Position numbers and translations under genes: made by a program. 64,000 bases of DNA from an uncultured Lachnospiraceae bacterium (lineage in GTDB: Bacteria > Bacillota > Clostridia > Lachnospirales > Lachnospiraceae). The stretch is from NCBI GenBank assembly GCA_946615865.1, contig CAMOIJ010000002.1, positions 62,001-126,000 on the forward strand, written 5' to 3'. The notes beneath the pieces are model-generated. The model did not search any database, had not been told where the DNA came from, and saw only the letters and a program-made list of their open reading frames with translations. Below, piece after piece: positions 1-9,627 of this stretch (position 1 is the first letter of the stretch; each line of letters begins with the position of its first letter).

Positions 1-1
1 A

Positions 2-370
2 TGGGCTAAGGGCGCAGAAGAAAGAGGGATCAAGGTCATCGTGGCGGGAGCCGGAATGGCGGCTCATCTTCCCGGGATGTGCGCAGCGCTGTTCCCTATG
101 CCGGTAATCGGTATTCCGATGCACACAACTTCGCTTGGAGGAAGAGATTCCCTTTACTCCATAGTCCAGATGCCCTCGGGGATTCCCGTAGCGACTGTTG
201 CGATCGGCGGCGGCAAGAACGCAGGGCTTCTTGCTGCAAAGATCCTGGCTGTCAGTGATACGGCGCTTCTTAAAAAGCTTAAGGATTACAGCGCGAACAT
301 GGCTGCAGAAGTAAAAGCCAAGGACGAGCGTCTGCAGACGGCCGGATATAAAAATTACAAGAAGGATTAA
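2..370 (+). CDS. purE: PurE, N5-carboxyaminoimidazole ribonucleotide mutase (3' part)
   Basis: The 5' end lies outside the window; the frame is open from base 2, before the first internal ATG at 41. PurE moves the carboxyl group of N5-CAIR to give CAIR in IMP synthesis. The visible part carries the family core [12 protein letters not shown], followed by [17 protein letters not shown] and [14 protein letters not shown], which fit class I (mutase) PurE better than the class II AIR carboxylase. The usual second Gly of AGAGG is Met here; I treat this as a lineage variant, not a defect. The stop is 18 bases before purM, so it belongs to the purE-purM-purN-purD operon. Whether a purK partner exists cannot be seen. 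Confidence 0.93.
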   Translation, partial: WAKGAEERGIKVIVAGAGMAAHLPGMCAALFPMPVIGIPMHTTSLGGRDSLYSIVQMPSGIPVATVAIGGGKNAGLLAAKILAVSDTALLKKLKDYSANMAAEVKAKDERLQTAGYKNYKKD

Positions 371-388
371 ACGGAGGAAATACAGCAG

Positions 389-1423
389 ATGGGTTTAGAT
401 TATAAGAGCTCCGGAGTCGATATTGAAGCCGGCTACCGCAGCGTGGAACTTATGAAAGAGCACGTAAAGCGCACCATGAGGCCCGAAGTCCTCGGCGGAC
501 TTGGAGGCTTTTCCGGCGCTTTCTCTCTCGAGAAGATCAAGGATATGGAAAAACCGGTCCTTCTTTCCGGAACGGACGGGGTCGGAACAAAGCTCAAGAT
601 CGCTTTTTTGATGGATAAGCACGACACAGTCGGCATCGACTGCGTAGCAATGTGCGTAAACGACGTTGCCTGCGCAGGCGGCGAGCCTCTGTACTTCCTC
701 GACTATATTGCATGCGGGAAGAATGAGCCCGAGAAGATCGCAAGTATAGTCAGCGGAGTCTGCGAGGGCTGCATACAGTCCGGAGCGGCTCTTATCGGCG
801 GAGAGACGGCGGAGATGCCCGGATTCTATCCTGTGGACGAATATGACCTGGCCGGATTCGCGGTCGGTGTCGCCGATGAGAAGGACATCATTACCGGCGG
901 AAATATCAAGCCCGGAGACAAGCTGGTCGGAATTGCCTCATCAGGCGTTCACAGCAACGGCTTTTCACTTGTCAGAAAGGTTTTTGACGTCAACGGCATA
1001 AATCTCAGAAGATTTTATCCCGAACTGGGAATGACTCTCGGAGAGGCGCTTCTGACTCCCACAAAGATCTATGTCAAAGCATTGCGCGCGGTCAAGGACG
1101 CCGGCGTTACCATCAAGGGCTGCAGCCATATCACTGGCGGAGGATTCTATGAAAACATTCCGAGAATGCTTCCCGACGGAATCGTCGCCAGAGTTTATAA
1201 GGAAAGCTACCCTGTGCTGCCGATCTTTACCCTTATGCAGAAAAAGGGAGAGATCGAGGAGAAGATCATGTACAATACCTTCAATATGGGAATAGGAATG
1301 GTCCTTGCTCTCGACAGTGCGGACGCGGACAAAGCTGTTCAGGCGCTGCGCGGGGCCGGAGAAGACGCTTATGTGATCGGTGAGACCGTAAGCGGCGCTC
1401 AGAAGGGAGTAGAGTTATGCTGA
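389..1423 (+). CDS. purM: Phosphoribosylformylglycinamidine cyclo-ligase (AIR synthetase)
   Basis: PurM closes the imidazole ring of FGAM with ATP to give AIR in cytosolic purine synthesis. The 344-residue protein has the usual family length and the N-terminal ATP/metal segment [14 protein letters not shown], the [11 protein letters not shown] segment, the [14 protein letters not shown] segment and [16 protein letters not shown]. The ATG follows a clear GGAGG (AAACGGAGGAAATACAGCAG before the start). Its 3' end overlaps purN by seven bases, so the two are probably translationally coupled. Confidence 0.97.
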   Translation: MGLDYKSSGVDIEAGYRSVELMKEHVKRTMRPEVLGGLGGFSGAFSLEKIKDMEKPVLLSGTDGVGTKLKIAFLMDKHDTVGIDCVAMCVNDVACAGGEPLYFLDYIACGKNEPEKIASIVSGVCEGCIQSGAALIGGETAEMPGFYPVDEYDLAGFAVGVADEKDIITGGNIKPGDKLVGIASSGVHSNGFSLVRKVFDVNGINLRRFYPELGMTLGEALLTPTKIYVKALRAVKDAGVTIKGCSHITGGGFYENIPRMLPDGIVARVYKESYPVLPIFTLMQKKGEIEEKIMYNTFNMGIGMVLALDSADADKAVQALRGAGEDAYVIGETVSGAQKGVELC

Positions 1424-2049
1424 GAGTTGCCGTTTGTGTGTCGGGAGGCGGAACAAATCTCCAGGCGATCATCGACGCGATCGAAAGCGGAGCGATCCGC
1501 GACACAAAGATCGTCCGCGTTATCAGCAACAATAAAAACGCCTATGCCCTGACCCGCGCCGAAAATGCGGGCATCGAGGGCGTATGTGTATCTCCAAGGG
1601 ACTATGAGAACAGAGAACTGTTCAATGAAGCTCTTCTGGCTTGTCTTACGGACGCGCAGCCGGACCTGATCGTACTCGCCGGATTTATGGTGGCAGTGCC
1701 CGCCTGCGTGATCGACCGCTTCAGAGGACGGATCATCAATATTCATCCCGCACTGATCCCTTCTTTCTGCGGGAAAGGCTTTTACGGACTCCACGTCCAT
1801 GAAAAAGTCCTTGAGCGGGGAGCAAAGGTCACCGGAGCTACTGTTCACTTCGTGGACGAAGATCTCGATCACGGACCGATCCTTTTGCAGAAAGCCGTCG
1901 ATGTTAAGGAGGGCGATACCCCTCAGATCCTTCAGAGGCGCGTCATGGAGGAAGCGGAATGGATCATTCTTCCCAAAGCGATCTCCCTGATCGCCGAGGG
2001 CAGAGTTACGATCGATGAAAATGCGATAGCACACATCAGAGAGTCATAA
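1417..2049 (+). CDS. purN: Phosphoribosylglycinamide formyltransferase
   Basis: PurN transfers a formyl group from 10-formyl-THF to GAR. The 210-residue protein starts with the [13 protein letters not shown] phosphate loop. The catalytic segment [11 protein letters not shown] holds the conserved Asn and His, and the Asp lies in [15 protein letters not shown]. The variant [14 protein letters not shown] after the catalytic loop is common in clostridial PurN. The start overlaps the last codons of purM (GTTATGCTGA). It is the third visible gene of the purine operon. Confidence 0.96.
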   Translation: MLRVAVCVSGGGTNLQAIIDAIESGAIRDTKIVRVISNNKNAYALTRAENAGIEGVCVSPRDYENRELFNEALLACLTDAQPDLIVLAGFMVAVPACVIDRFRGRIINIHPALIPSFCGKGFYGLHVHEKVLERGAKVTGATVHFVDEDLDHGPILLQKAVDVKEGDTPQILQRRVMEEAEWIILPKAISLIAEGRVTIDENAIAHIRES

Positions 2050-2064
2050 GAAAGGGGAGTGCAA

Positions 2065-3342
2065 ATGAAAGTATTACTGGTTGGAGGCGGCGGAAGAGAA
2101 CACGCCATCGCTGAAGCCATAAACAGAAGCCCGCAGGTCGATAAACTGTACTGTGCTCCGGGCAACGCCGGCATAGCGAAGATCGCGGAATGTGTCAAAA
2201 TAGGGACAATGGATTTCGAGGCGCTCACAGCGTTTGCAGCTGATAATGAGATCGATCTTACTGTCTGCAGTATGGACGATCCGCTCTGCGCAGGTATTGT
2301 CGATGCTTTTGAGGCCAAAGGCCTCAGGATCTTCGGTACTCCCGCCAATGCTGCGATCATAGAGGGAAGCAAAGCGTTTTCCAAGGATCTGATGAAGAAA
2401 TACGGGATCCCTACGGCGGCCTACGAGATCTTTGACGACCCCGAAAAGGCGCTTGCATATCTCGAGACCGCGAAGATGCCTATCGTTTTAAAGGCATCCG
2501 GACTGGCCCTTGGAAAAGGCGTCCTGATCTGCAATACTCTTGACGATGCAAAGGCAGGCGTCGCTGAACTGATGATGGACAAAAAGTTCGGGGATGCGGG
2601 CAGCAAGATCGTCATCGAGGAGTTCATGACCGGACGGGAAGTATCGGTACTTGCTTTTGCCGACGGCAAAACCTATAAGCTCATGAGCAGTTCCCAGGAC
2701 CACAAGAGAGCCGGAGACGGTGATACCGGACTTAATACCGGCGGTATGGGAACTTTCTCCCCCAGTCCTTTTTACACAGAGGAAGTTGACGATTACTGCA
2801 GGAAGAACATTTACCAGAAGACAATGGATGCCATGGCTGCGGAGGGAAGACCTTTCAGGGGCGTTCTGTATTTTGGTCTGATGCTCACTCCGGACGGACC
2901 GAGAGTTCTTGAGTACAATACCCGCTTCGGAGATCCGGAGACACAGGTGGTACTGCCAAGGCTCAAGTCTGATATTATTGAGATCATGCAGGCCTGCATT
3001 GACGGAAAGCTTGACAGCGTAGATCCTGAATTTGAAGACAATGCGGCTGTCTGCGTTGTCATTGCTTCCGGAGGATACCCGGGAAGTTATGAAAAAGGCA
3101 AAGTGATCACCGGCCTTGAAAACTTCGATGGAAAGGAAGGCTATTACTGTTTCCACGCGGGAACTGCTTTTAACACGGACGGAGAGACTGTCACCAGCGG
3201 CGGTCGCGTCCTGGGAGTCACAGCTCTCGGGGACACGCTGATCGAAGCGAGGGCTAATGCTTATAAAGCAGCTGAATGGGTCCATTTCGACGGTGAATAC
3301 ATGAGGCATGACATAGGAAAAGCAATTGACGCAGTCAAGTAA
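2065..3342 (+). CDS. purD: Phosphoribosylamine-glycine ligase (GAR synthetase)
   Basis: PurD joins glycine to phosphoribosylamine with ATP, the second step of purine synthesis. The N-terminal GGGGREHAIAE loop, the ATP-grasp core (KASGLALGKGV, EEFMTGREVSVLAFADG) and VLEYNTRFGDPETQ are all present. I place the start at ATG 2065, not the GTG two codons earlier, because AAAGGGGAG ends five to six bases before it; this gives 425 residues, normal for the family. It is the last recognisable gene of the operon. No strong terminator is visible before the next gene. Confidence 0.96.
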   Translation: MKVLLVGGGGREHAIAEAINRSPQVDKLYCAPGNAGIAKIAECVKIGTMDFEALTAFAADNEIDLTVCSMDDPLCAGIVDAFEAKGLRIFGTPANAAIIEGSKAFSKDLMKKYGIPTAAYEIFDDPEKALAYLETAKMPIVLKASGLALGKGVLICNTLDDAKAGVAELMMDKKFGDAGSKIVIEEFMTGREVSVLAFADGKTYKLMSSSQDHKRAGDGDTGLNTGGMGTFSPSPFYTEEVDDYCRKNIYQKTMDAMAAEGRPFRGVLYFGLMLTPDGPRVLEYNTRFGDPETQVVLPRLKSDIIEIMQACIDGKLDSVDPEFEDNAAVCVVIASGGYPGSYEKGKVITGLENFDGKEGYYCFHAGTAFNTDGETVTSGGRVLGVTALGDTLIEARANAYKAAEWVHFDGEYMRHDIGKAIDAVK

Positions 3343-3395
3343 CACGGCACCGGATCGAAGGCAGAGAGTTTTTTCAACTCAGATTGGAGAATATC

Positions 3396-5159
3396 ATGGG
3401 AAATTGGAGTAAGAAGTTCAGTAAAGTACTGACAGCCGCAGGTATCAGCGCGATCATCGCAGTCAGTTCCATTGCGCTGCCGATCGAGGCATTCGCAGCA
3501 AGAACTGTGACGGACAATGTCATGATAAGAAATGAACCGTCTACGGAAGGGGGCATAATCGGAAGCCTGAACGAGGGCGACGAGGTAACGATCCTCGACG
3601 TTATGCAGTCCGGGGACGGCTATCCCTGGTACTATATCCAGCTCGAAAACGGCGCCACGGGCTATGTGCGAAGCGACCTGATCGAAGCGGATGACAGCGA
3701 ACTCGCAGCTTTCCGTGATAACGGACAGGAAGAAACGCAGGCAGAAGAACCGGAGGCGGCTGAGGAGGAAGAGCCCGCTGAAGAAACCGCCGGTACGGAA
3801 GAGGCCGCGCCCGAAGAGCCTGAATCCACTCCCGCGCAGGAAGAGACAGCTCCCGCGAATACAGGGACAGAAGGCTATGACGCCACAAAGGATCCCAACG
3901 CGAACTTCAGGGCAGGCTATGAGCAGGAAGCAGACGGAACCGTCACCTGGTATGTGTATAATGACGACAACGGAAGCAAGGTAAGGATCAGCGACCTTCA
4001 GGCACAGGAAAACGCAGCGGAAGCAGGCAAAGGAGGATCCGGAATCTGGAGAACCCTGGCGATCATATTCGGGATCCTTGCGGCAGCACTTGTCGCTTTT
4101 GTAGTTTTCCTTCTCAAACAGATCCGTGACGGCAGATCAAAGACCACCAGAGGAAGAGCCCTGGACGCCGCGGCCGCTGCCCGCGACGCAGAAGAAGAGG
4201 AGGAATTCTTCTTTGAGGATGACGAGCCGGAAGAAGAAAGTATCGAAGATGAAGAAACTGATGCTGAAGAGACAGAAGATGAGATAACAGGTGACAACGA
4301 CGAAAATGCGGAAGCAGCAAAGGATCCTGTCTCAGATGACGATCAGACAGTAATGGCTGATTCCACGATAACGAGGGAAGTGCCTGCCGAGGCAGAGCCG
4401 ACTGAGATTCCCGCTGAAGAAATCGAAGCTGCCATTGCAGCTACAACCGCGCAGCTCAAGGAGAACATTTCTAAGGATGAAGCCGAGGCGGCTGAAGAAG
4501 CTGCCGCTAACGAAGTAATCGAAGAAGAGCCCGAAGGCGGCGCCAAAGAGGAGTTTGCCGAAGACGCCGAAGAAGAAGCTGAAGACGAAAGCGGCGACTA
4601 CGAGGAAGACGATTACGAGGAAGAGGAGTACGACGACTACGAAGAAGACGAAGACGCTGAATCCGAAGAGTTCGATGACGAGGATGAAGAGTACGAGGAT
4701 GAGGACTACGAAGATGAGGAGGAGTCTGAGTCCCGCACCGCCAGACGAAGTGCCGCAAAGGGAGGCTTTTTCGGCTTTTTGAAGAAGATGTTCGGATCTG
4801 ATTCTGACGAAGACGCCGAAGACCCCGATGACGGCGGCGATTTCGACGATTACGATGATGAGTCCGACGATCATGAATTCGACGAATTCAAAGAGTATCC
4901 CGAGGACATCGATCTTCTGCCCAGAGAGGAAGCGGATGACAGCGATTATCTCGAAGATAATGATTATTCCGACGAAGACGCCGGTCAGGACGACGGCGAG
5001 CGCGGCAGACTCTCAATGCAGAGGGTGATGAAGAATGTCAGCTACAAGGAAGAGGAGTCAGACTTCTACCGCGAAGGCGATCCCAATGATCTCTCCGATT
5101 CCCTGTTTGAGGATGACGACGATATGGAGTATTCCTTTATCAGCAGCAGGAAGAAATGA
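3396..5159 (+). CDS. Exported bacterial SH3-domain protein with one membrane helix and a long acidic tail
   Basis: The protein is 587 residues from ATG 3396, which has GGAG six bases upstream; an in-frame TTG at 3384 is less likely. An N-terminal signal sequence ends near EAFAA. It is followed by an SH3b domain (about residues 36-100: RTVTDNVMIRNEPSTEG, then YVRSDLIE). Next come a Glu/Pro/Ala-rich linker, a transmembrane segment near residues 213-236 (LAIIFGILAAALVAFVVFLL), and a tail of about 350 residues extremely rich in Glu and Asp. SH3b domains usually bind cell-wall peptides, so the topology suggests a wall-sensing outer domain with the acidic tail in the cytoplasm; that is inference. 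The gene has no named orthologue that I recognise. It stands alone between the purine operon and the gntR-clpC unit. Confidence 0.85.
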   Translation: MGNWSKKFSKVLTAAGISAIIAVSSIALPIEAFAARTVTDNVMIRNEPSTEGGIIGSLNEGDEVTILDVMQSGDGYPWYYIQLENGATGYVRSDLIEADDSELAAFRDNGQEETQAEEPEAAEEEEPAEETAGTEEAAPEEPESTPAQEETAPANTGTEGYDATKDPNANFRAGYEQEADGTVTWYVYNDDNGSKVRISDLQAQENAAEAGKGGSGIWRTLAIIFGILAAALVAFVVFLLKQIRDGRSKTTRGRALDAAAAARDAEEEEEFFFEDDEPEEESIEDEETDAEETEDEITGDNDENAEAAKDPVSDDDQTVMADSTITREVPAEAEPTEIPAEEIEAAIAATTAQLKENISKDEAEAAEEAAANEVIEEEPEGGAKEEFAEDAEEEAEDESGDYEEDDYEEEEYDDYEEDEDAESEEFDDEDEEYEDEDYEDEEESESRTARRSAAKGGFFGFLKKMFGSDSDEDAEDPDDGGDFDDYDDESDDHEFDEFKEYPEDIDLLPREEADDSDYLEDNDYSDEDAGQDDGERGRLSMQRVMKNVSYKEEESDFYREGDPNDLSDSLFEDDDDMEYSFISSRKK

Positions 5160-5193
5160 TCATGACGCCGGCGGGGCCGGATAACAGCCGAAC

Positions 5194-5239
5194 TTGACAT
5201 ACAGATCCACCTGTTATAACATTAGTATAACAGGTGGAT
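5194..5239 (+). promoter_or_regulatory. Promoter overlapped by a perfect 14-bp inverted repeat, likely GntR operator
   Basis: TTGACA at 5194-5199 is followed by TATAAC at 5215-5220 (15-base spacer) or TAACAT at 5217-5222 (17-base spacer). A perfect inverted repeat, ATCCACCTGTTATA at 5205-5218 and its complement at 5226-5239, with a seven-base centre, covers the -10 and the likely transcription start. It lies 34 bases before the regulator gene, so autoregulation is the simplest reading. The arm is followed by TTTTGGCTTTTC, so a terminator role for the upstream gene is also possible. Confidence 0.6.
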
Positions 5240-5272
5240 TTTGGCTTTTCTTACAAAAAGGAAGGTGATATT

Positions 5273-5668
5273 ATGCTGATCGAAATTGATTTCAGCAGCG
5301 ATGAGGCTATTTATCAGCAGTTATGCAATCAGATCATATTGGGCATTGCCACATCAAGACTGTCGGACGGCGAGGTGCTGCCCTCTGTCAGACAGATGGC
5401 GGACGAGATCGGGATCAATATGCATACGGTCAATAAAGCGTATACGATCCTGAGGCAGGAAGGCTTTGTCAAAGTTGACAGAAGGCGGGGAGCCTTTGTG
5501 TCCGTCAGTGACAGAAACCGGGAGAGGGCGATCCGTCTTGTGGAGAAAGATATGAGAGTGATCCTCGCGGAGGCGAGATGCCGCGGACTGAGCAAGCAGG
5601 ATATGCTGGCGCTGGTTGACAGGATCTATGACGAATACGACGGCGTAATAAGGACTGACGATAAATGA
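5273..5668 (+). CDS. GntR-family transcription regulator, short YtrA-like type
   Basis: The 131-residue protein starts at ATG 5273 with GGAAGGTG in front; the upstream GTG at 5234 lies inside the palindrome and is not a credible start. It has the GntR winged helix-turn-helix (AIYQQLCNQI, LPSVRQMADEIGINMHTVNK, YTILRQEGFV) and only about 55 residues after it. That leaves no room for a large effector domain, which fits the YtrA subfamily. Its TGA overlaps the ATG of clpC (ATGA), so regulator and chaperone are translationally coupled. Textbook Firmicutes clpC operons carry ctsR, mcsA and mcsB at this position; none is present here. Control of clpC by this protein is inference from position. Confidence 0.9.
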   Translation: MLIEIDFSSDEAIYQQLCNQIILGIATSRLSDGEVLPSVRQMADEIGINMHTVNKAYTILRQEGFVKVDRRRGAFVSVSDRNRERAIRLVEKDMRVILAEARCRGLSKQDMLALVDRIYDEYDGVIRTDDK

Positions 5669-8118
5669 AAGAAAATTATACGAAAAATGCGCAGGAGGCG
5701 ATCCGCCTCGCGAAAAGCGCGTCAAGACATAACAAACAGAACTACACAGGCACTGAGCACCTTCTGCTGGGTCTGATCGCGGAGCCGGACGGCGTCGCCT
5801 CAAAGGTCCTGCGCGACAACAACTGTACACTGGAGCGTCTAAACGATATGATCGCCCAGTTAAATATCAGATCAGCCAATCTTGCGCTTCTTGATCACGA
5901 GGGCTTTTCGCCGCGCTGTCAGAAGATCATGCGCATTGCCGGCAATCTGGCGGAGCAGTATAACTCTGAGCAGGTAGGAACAGAGCATCTGCTGCTGGCG
6001 ATCATCACAGAGGGAGAGAATATCGCCCTCAAACTGATCGAGACGCTCGGAATCAGTCCGCCGAAGCTGTATTTTGAGACGCTGGCAGCCATCGGAGAGG
6101 ATCCTGCGGCCCACAAAGACGATCTTGCGAGCGTCGGTCCCTCCCCTGACGCAGCAAACCAGAAGATCCTCCCCCAGTACAGCAGAGATCTCACAAAGCT
6201 CGCAAGACAGGGGAAACTTGATCCGGTAATAGGCAGAGAGAACGAGATCAGCAGAGTGATCCAGATCCTGAGCCGGAGGACCAAGAACAATCCGTGCCTT
6301 GTAGGAGAGCCTGGCGTTGGAAAGACAGCCATAGTCGAGGGGCTCGCCAGCAGGATCGTTGCCGGCGATGTTCCCGATACTGTCAAAAACAAGAGGCTTC
6401 TCACTCTTGATCTCTCCGGAATGGTAGCCGGTTCCAAATACCGCGGAGAATTCGAGGAGAGGATCAAACGTGTGATCGCTGAAGTTATCGCGGACGGCAA
6501 TGTCATACTCTTTGTGGACGAGATGCACACTCTGATCGGTGCAGGCGGAGCAGAGGGCGCTATAGACGCATCCAACATCTTAAAGCCCTCGCTTGCCAGA
6601 GGAGAGATCCAGCTGATCGGAGCCACAACTCTCAATGAATACCACAAATATGTGGAGAAGGACGCGGCTCTTGAGAGAAGATTCCAGCCTGTACAGGTGG
6701 AAGAACCCACAAAGGACGAGGCCGAGGAGATCCTCAGGGGCGTCGTCGGCGCTTATGAAAAGCATCACAATGTTTCTGTCACAGAGGAAGCGCTCAAGGC
6801 TGCTGTAGATCTCTCGGAGCGCTATATCAATGACAGAAACCTGCCAGACAAAGCGATCGATGTGATCGACGAAGCCTGTGCGGCAGTCAGGCTCAGGAGT
6901 ACCGGCAAACATCAGGAAAACGTCTACAAGATGATCCAGGACGAGATCGCCGCATCCGACAAGCTTATGGCGATAGCTCTCTCCGAGGGAAGGATCGATG
7001 ACGCGAAGGCGCTTCGGGCACGTCAGGAAGAACTTGTCAAAAAACTGCAGGCCGCCAGAAGAAGGCAGGAAAAGAAACAGTCTTCAAGACTCCCGGAAGT
7101 TACCGAAGAGGACATCGCGGCAGTAGTTTCCATGTGGTCCAAAGTTCCTGTAAGCAGACTCACTGAAAAGGAGAGCGCAAGACTTTTGCGCCTGGAAGAT
7201 GAACTGCACAAGAGGGTCATAGGACAGGAAGATGCGGTTCACGCAGTAGCCAAGGCCATCCGCAGAGGCCGGGTAGGACTTCAGGATCCGAACAGACCGA
7301 TCGGGTCATTTTTGTTCCTCGGACCAACCGGCGTAGGAAAGACAGAACTATCCAAAGCGCTGGCGGAAGTCATGTTCGGCTCAGACCAGGATATGATCCG
7401 CGTCGATATGTCCGAGTATATGGAGCAGTATGCGGTCTCCAAGATCATCGGTTCAGCACCGGGTTATGTGGGATACGAAGAAGGCGGCCAGCTCTCTGAA
7501 AAGGTCAGAAGGCACCCCTACAGCGTGATCCTCTTTGACGAGATCGAAAAAGCCCATAGAGACGTGTTCAATGTCCTGCTGCAGATTCTGGATGAAGGCC
7601 ATATAACAGATTCCAAGGGGCATAAAGTCAATTTCAAGAACACTGTGATCATTATGACGTCCAATGTCGGCGCCCAGAGGATCATAGAGCCCAAGACCCT
7701 TGGTTTTGCTGACAAACCCACTGCAGAGCAGTCTTACGAAAAGATGCGGACCGGAGTCATGGAAGAAGTCAAAAAGATGTTCCGTCCGGAATTCATCAAC
7801 CGTATAGACGAGATCCTCGTTTTCCATTCTCTGAGCGAGGATGAAATGAACAGGATCTGTTCGCTGCTCTGCGAGGACCTGATCCGCCGTGCGGACAAAC
7901 AGCTTGGCATTAAGCTCAAGGTGACGCCCGCGCTCAGAAAGCACATTGTGGCGGAATACTCAGATCCCAAGATGGGAGCAAGGCCTCTCAAGAGGGCTAT
8001 CCAGAAAGTGATCGAAGACGCTCTTTCGGAAAAACTCCTGGCGGAGGAGATCCTGCCCGGACAGACCGTTACAGCCGGATTCAGAGGAGGAAATGTAGTA
8101 TTCGATGGCAGGGATTAA
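5665..8118 (+). CDS. clpC: ClpC, AAA+ unfoldase subunit of the Clp protease
   Basis: ClpC unfolds proteins and feeds them to ClpP. The 817-residue protein has two N-terminal Clp repeats (about 1-145), AAA domain 1 with Walker A GEPGVGKTA (214-222) and Walker B near 280 (ILFVDEMHTL), and a UVR-like coiled middle segment near 445 (DDAKALRARQEELVKKL). AAA domain 2 has Walker A GPTGVGKTE (553-561). The ClpP-docking loop is LGF at 679-681, so it should work with ClpP and not as a ClpB-type disaggregase. It starts four bases inside the gntR gene and overlaps radA by 14 bases. In Bacillus this chaperone uses McsB and MecA adaptors; no adaptor gene is seen here. Confidence 0.96.
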   Translation: MKENYTKNAQEAIRLAKSASRHNKQNYTGTEHLLLGLIAEPDGVASKVLRDNNCTLERLNDMIAQLNIRSANLALLDHEGFSPRCQKIMRIAGNLAEQYNSEQVGTEHLLLAIITEGENIALKLIETLGISPPKLYFETLAAIGEDPAAHKDDLASVGPSPDAANQKILPQYSRDLTKLARQGKLDPVIGRENEISRVIQILSRRTKNNPCLVGEPGVGKTAIVEGLASRIVAGDVPDTVKNKRLLTLDLSGMVAGSKYRGEFEERIKRVIAEVIADGNVILFVDEMHTLIGAGGAEGAIDASNILKPSLARGEIQLIGATTLNEYHKYVEKDAALERRFQPVQVEEPTKDEAEEILRGVVGAYEKHHNVSVTEEALKAAVDLSERYINDRNLPDKAIDVIDEACAAVRLRSTGKHQENVYKMIQDEIAASDKLMAIALSEGRIDDAKALRARQEELVKKLQAARRRQEKKQSSRLPEVTEEDIAAVVSMWSKVPVSRLTEKESARLLRLEDELHKRVIGQEDAVHAVAKAIRRGRVGLQDPNRPIGSFLFLGPTGVGKTELSKALAEVMFGSDQDMIRVDMSEYMEQYAVSKIIGSAPGYVGYEEGGQLSEKVRRHPYSVILFDEIEKAHRDVFNVLLQILDEGHITDSKGHKVNFKNTVIIMTSNVGAQRIIEPKTLGFADKPTAEQSYEKMRTGVMEEVKKMFRPEFINRIDEILVFHSLSEDEMNRICSLLCEDLIRRADKQLGIKLKVTPALRKHIVAEYSDPKMGARPLKRAIQKVIEDALSEKLLAEEILPGQTVTAGFRGGNVVFDGRD

Positions 8119-9526
8119 GAAAAAGACCGCGTTCTTTTGCCAGGAATGCGGCTATGAGGCGGCCAAGTGGACGGGACAATGTCCCGCATGCAAAGCCTGG
8201 AATACAATGGTGGAAGAGCCGGTCAGGATAAGTCCCTCCAAGTCCGCCGCAGGAGCTCAGAGAGGGCTTTCTTCCGGCGCTTCGGGATTTTCCCTGGGCG
8301 GAAACAACAGAAGTACTGTTCCGGTCTCCCTTTCTGCGATAAAGGATACCGAAGAGACTCGCTTTTCCACAGGAATGGGCGAACTGGACAGAGTTCTCGG
8401 AGGAGGCGCCGTGGCGGGATCCCTCGTTCTTGTCGGCGGAGATCCGGGAATCGGTAAATCCACTATACTCCTTCAGACATCTTGTCACATGGCTAAATCA
8501 GGGATCAAAGTCCTCTATATTTCCGGCGAGGAGTCTCTGCGGCAGATCAAGCTCAGAGCTTCCAGGATCGGAGGCGCGCCTGAAGCACTTAAGTTTCTCT
8601 GCGAGACCAATCTTGCGGTCATTGCAGACATCGTCATGAGGGACAAGCCGCAGGCTGTTGTGATCGATTCCATCCAGACTATGTACAGTGACGACGTGGC
8701 CTCTGCGCCGGGAAGCGTATCCCAGGTGCGCGAGACGACAGCAGTTCTTTTAAGACTTGCAAAGGAGATGGGGATAACTTTCTTCATCGTTGGACATGTG
8801 ACAAAAGAAGGAACTGTGGCAGGCCCCAGGGTCCTTGAGCATATGGTGGACACGGTACTGTATTTTGAAGGGGACAGATACGCTTCTTACCGGATCCTGC
8901 GGGGCGTAAAGAACCGATTCGGATCAACTAATGAGATCGGCATCTTTGAGATGAGAACTGAGGGACTTGTCGAAGTGCTCAATCCCTCTGAATACATGCT
9001 CAGCGGCAGGCCTCTTGGAGCAAGCGGCTCCGTGGTGACCTGCTCGATGGAAGGGACAAGACCGGTCCTCACAGAGGTGCAGGCGCTTATTGTTGAGACG
9101 AATTTCGGATATCCGAGAAGACAGTCAACAGGTACCGACTCAAACCGTGTGAGCCTTCTCATGGCAGTTCTGGAGAAGAGACTGAACATCCCGCTTTCAC
9201 GATATGACGCTTATATCAATCTCGCGGGAGGCATCAGGCAGACAGAACCCGCTCTTGATCTTGGAATTGTTCTTGCGATCCTCTCCGGATTCAGGAACAT
9301 AGCGGTTCCGGATGATCTGATCGTATTCGGAGAAGTGGGACTGTCGGGAGAAGTGCGTTCGGTCTCCATGGCTGAAAACAGAGTGCTTGAAGCCGCCAAA
9401 CTGGGCTTTCACAGCTGTATTCTTCCAGCGTCCAGCGCTTCGGGCATCAAAAAAGTGCCGGACGGAATGAAACTGATCCCCATACGTGGCATCGGACAAC
9501 TGTCGGATTATCTTAGCGGATGCTAG
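8105..9526 (+). CDS. radA: DNA repair protein RadA (Sms)
   Basis: RadA is a RecA-like helicase that extends recombination intermediates. The 473-residue protein has the N-terminal zinc finger (Cys 12, 15, 26, 29), a RecA core with Walker A GGDPGIGKST, the RadA-specific KNRFG motif (in GVKNRFGSTNEIG) and a C-terminal Lon-protease-like domain. The start lies inside the end of clpC. GAGGAGG at 8084-8090 is rather far from the ATG (14 bases), so coupling to clpC translation is likely. clpC-radA adjacency is conserved in Firmicutes. Confidence 0.96.
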   Translation: MAGIKKKTAFFCQECGYEAAKWTGQCPACKAWNTMVEEPVRISPSKSAAGAQRGLSSGASGFSLGGNNRSTVPVSLSAIKDTEETRFSTGMGELDRVLGGGAVAGSLVLVGGDPGIGKSTILLQTSCHMAKSGIKVLYISGEESLRQIKLRASRIGGAPEALKFLCETNLAVIADIVMRDKPQAVVIDSIQTMYSDDVASAPGSVSQVRETTAVLLRLAKEMGITFFIVGHVTKEGTVAGPRVLEHMVDTVLYFEGDRYASYRILRGVKNRFGSTNEIGIFEMRTEGLVEVLNPSEYMLSGRPLGASGSVVTCSMEGTRPVLTEVQALIVETNFGYPRRQSTGTDSNRVSLLMAVLEKRLNIPLSRYDAYINLAGGIRQTEPALDLGIVLAILSGFRNIAVPDDLIVFGEVGLSGEVRSVSMAENRVLEAAKLGFHSCILPASSASGIKKVPDGMKLIPIRGIGQLSDYLSGC

Positions 9527-9558
9527 CTGATACCGCCGGCAGTTATAAAGAATTGCTT

Positions 9559-9604
9559 AAAAAAAGAACCGGATTTTCAAAAGAGAGAAAACCGGTTCTT
9601 TTTT
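9559..9604. terminator. Bidirectional intrinsic terminator between radA and the TPM gene
   Basis: AAAAAAGAACCGG at 9560-9572 pairs with CCGGTTCTTTTTT at 9592-9604, with an inner TTTTC/GAAAA extension. A-tract and T-tract flank the stem, so it can stop transcripts converging from both sides. Confidence 0.85.
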
Positions 9605-9627
9605 GTATGCCTCTGTTTTTATGCGGA

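Noticed and set aside
4332-4874. Hydrophobic minus-strand frame opposite the acidic tail
   Set aside because: Antisense of Glu/Asp codons gives Phe/Leu/Val/Ile runs; it only looks like a membrane protein.
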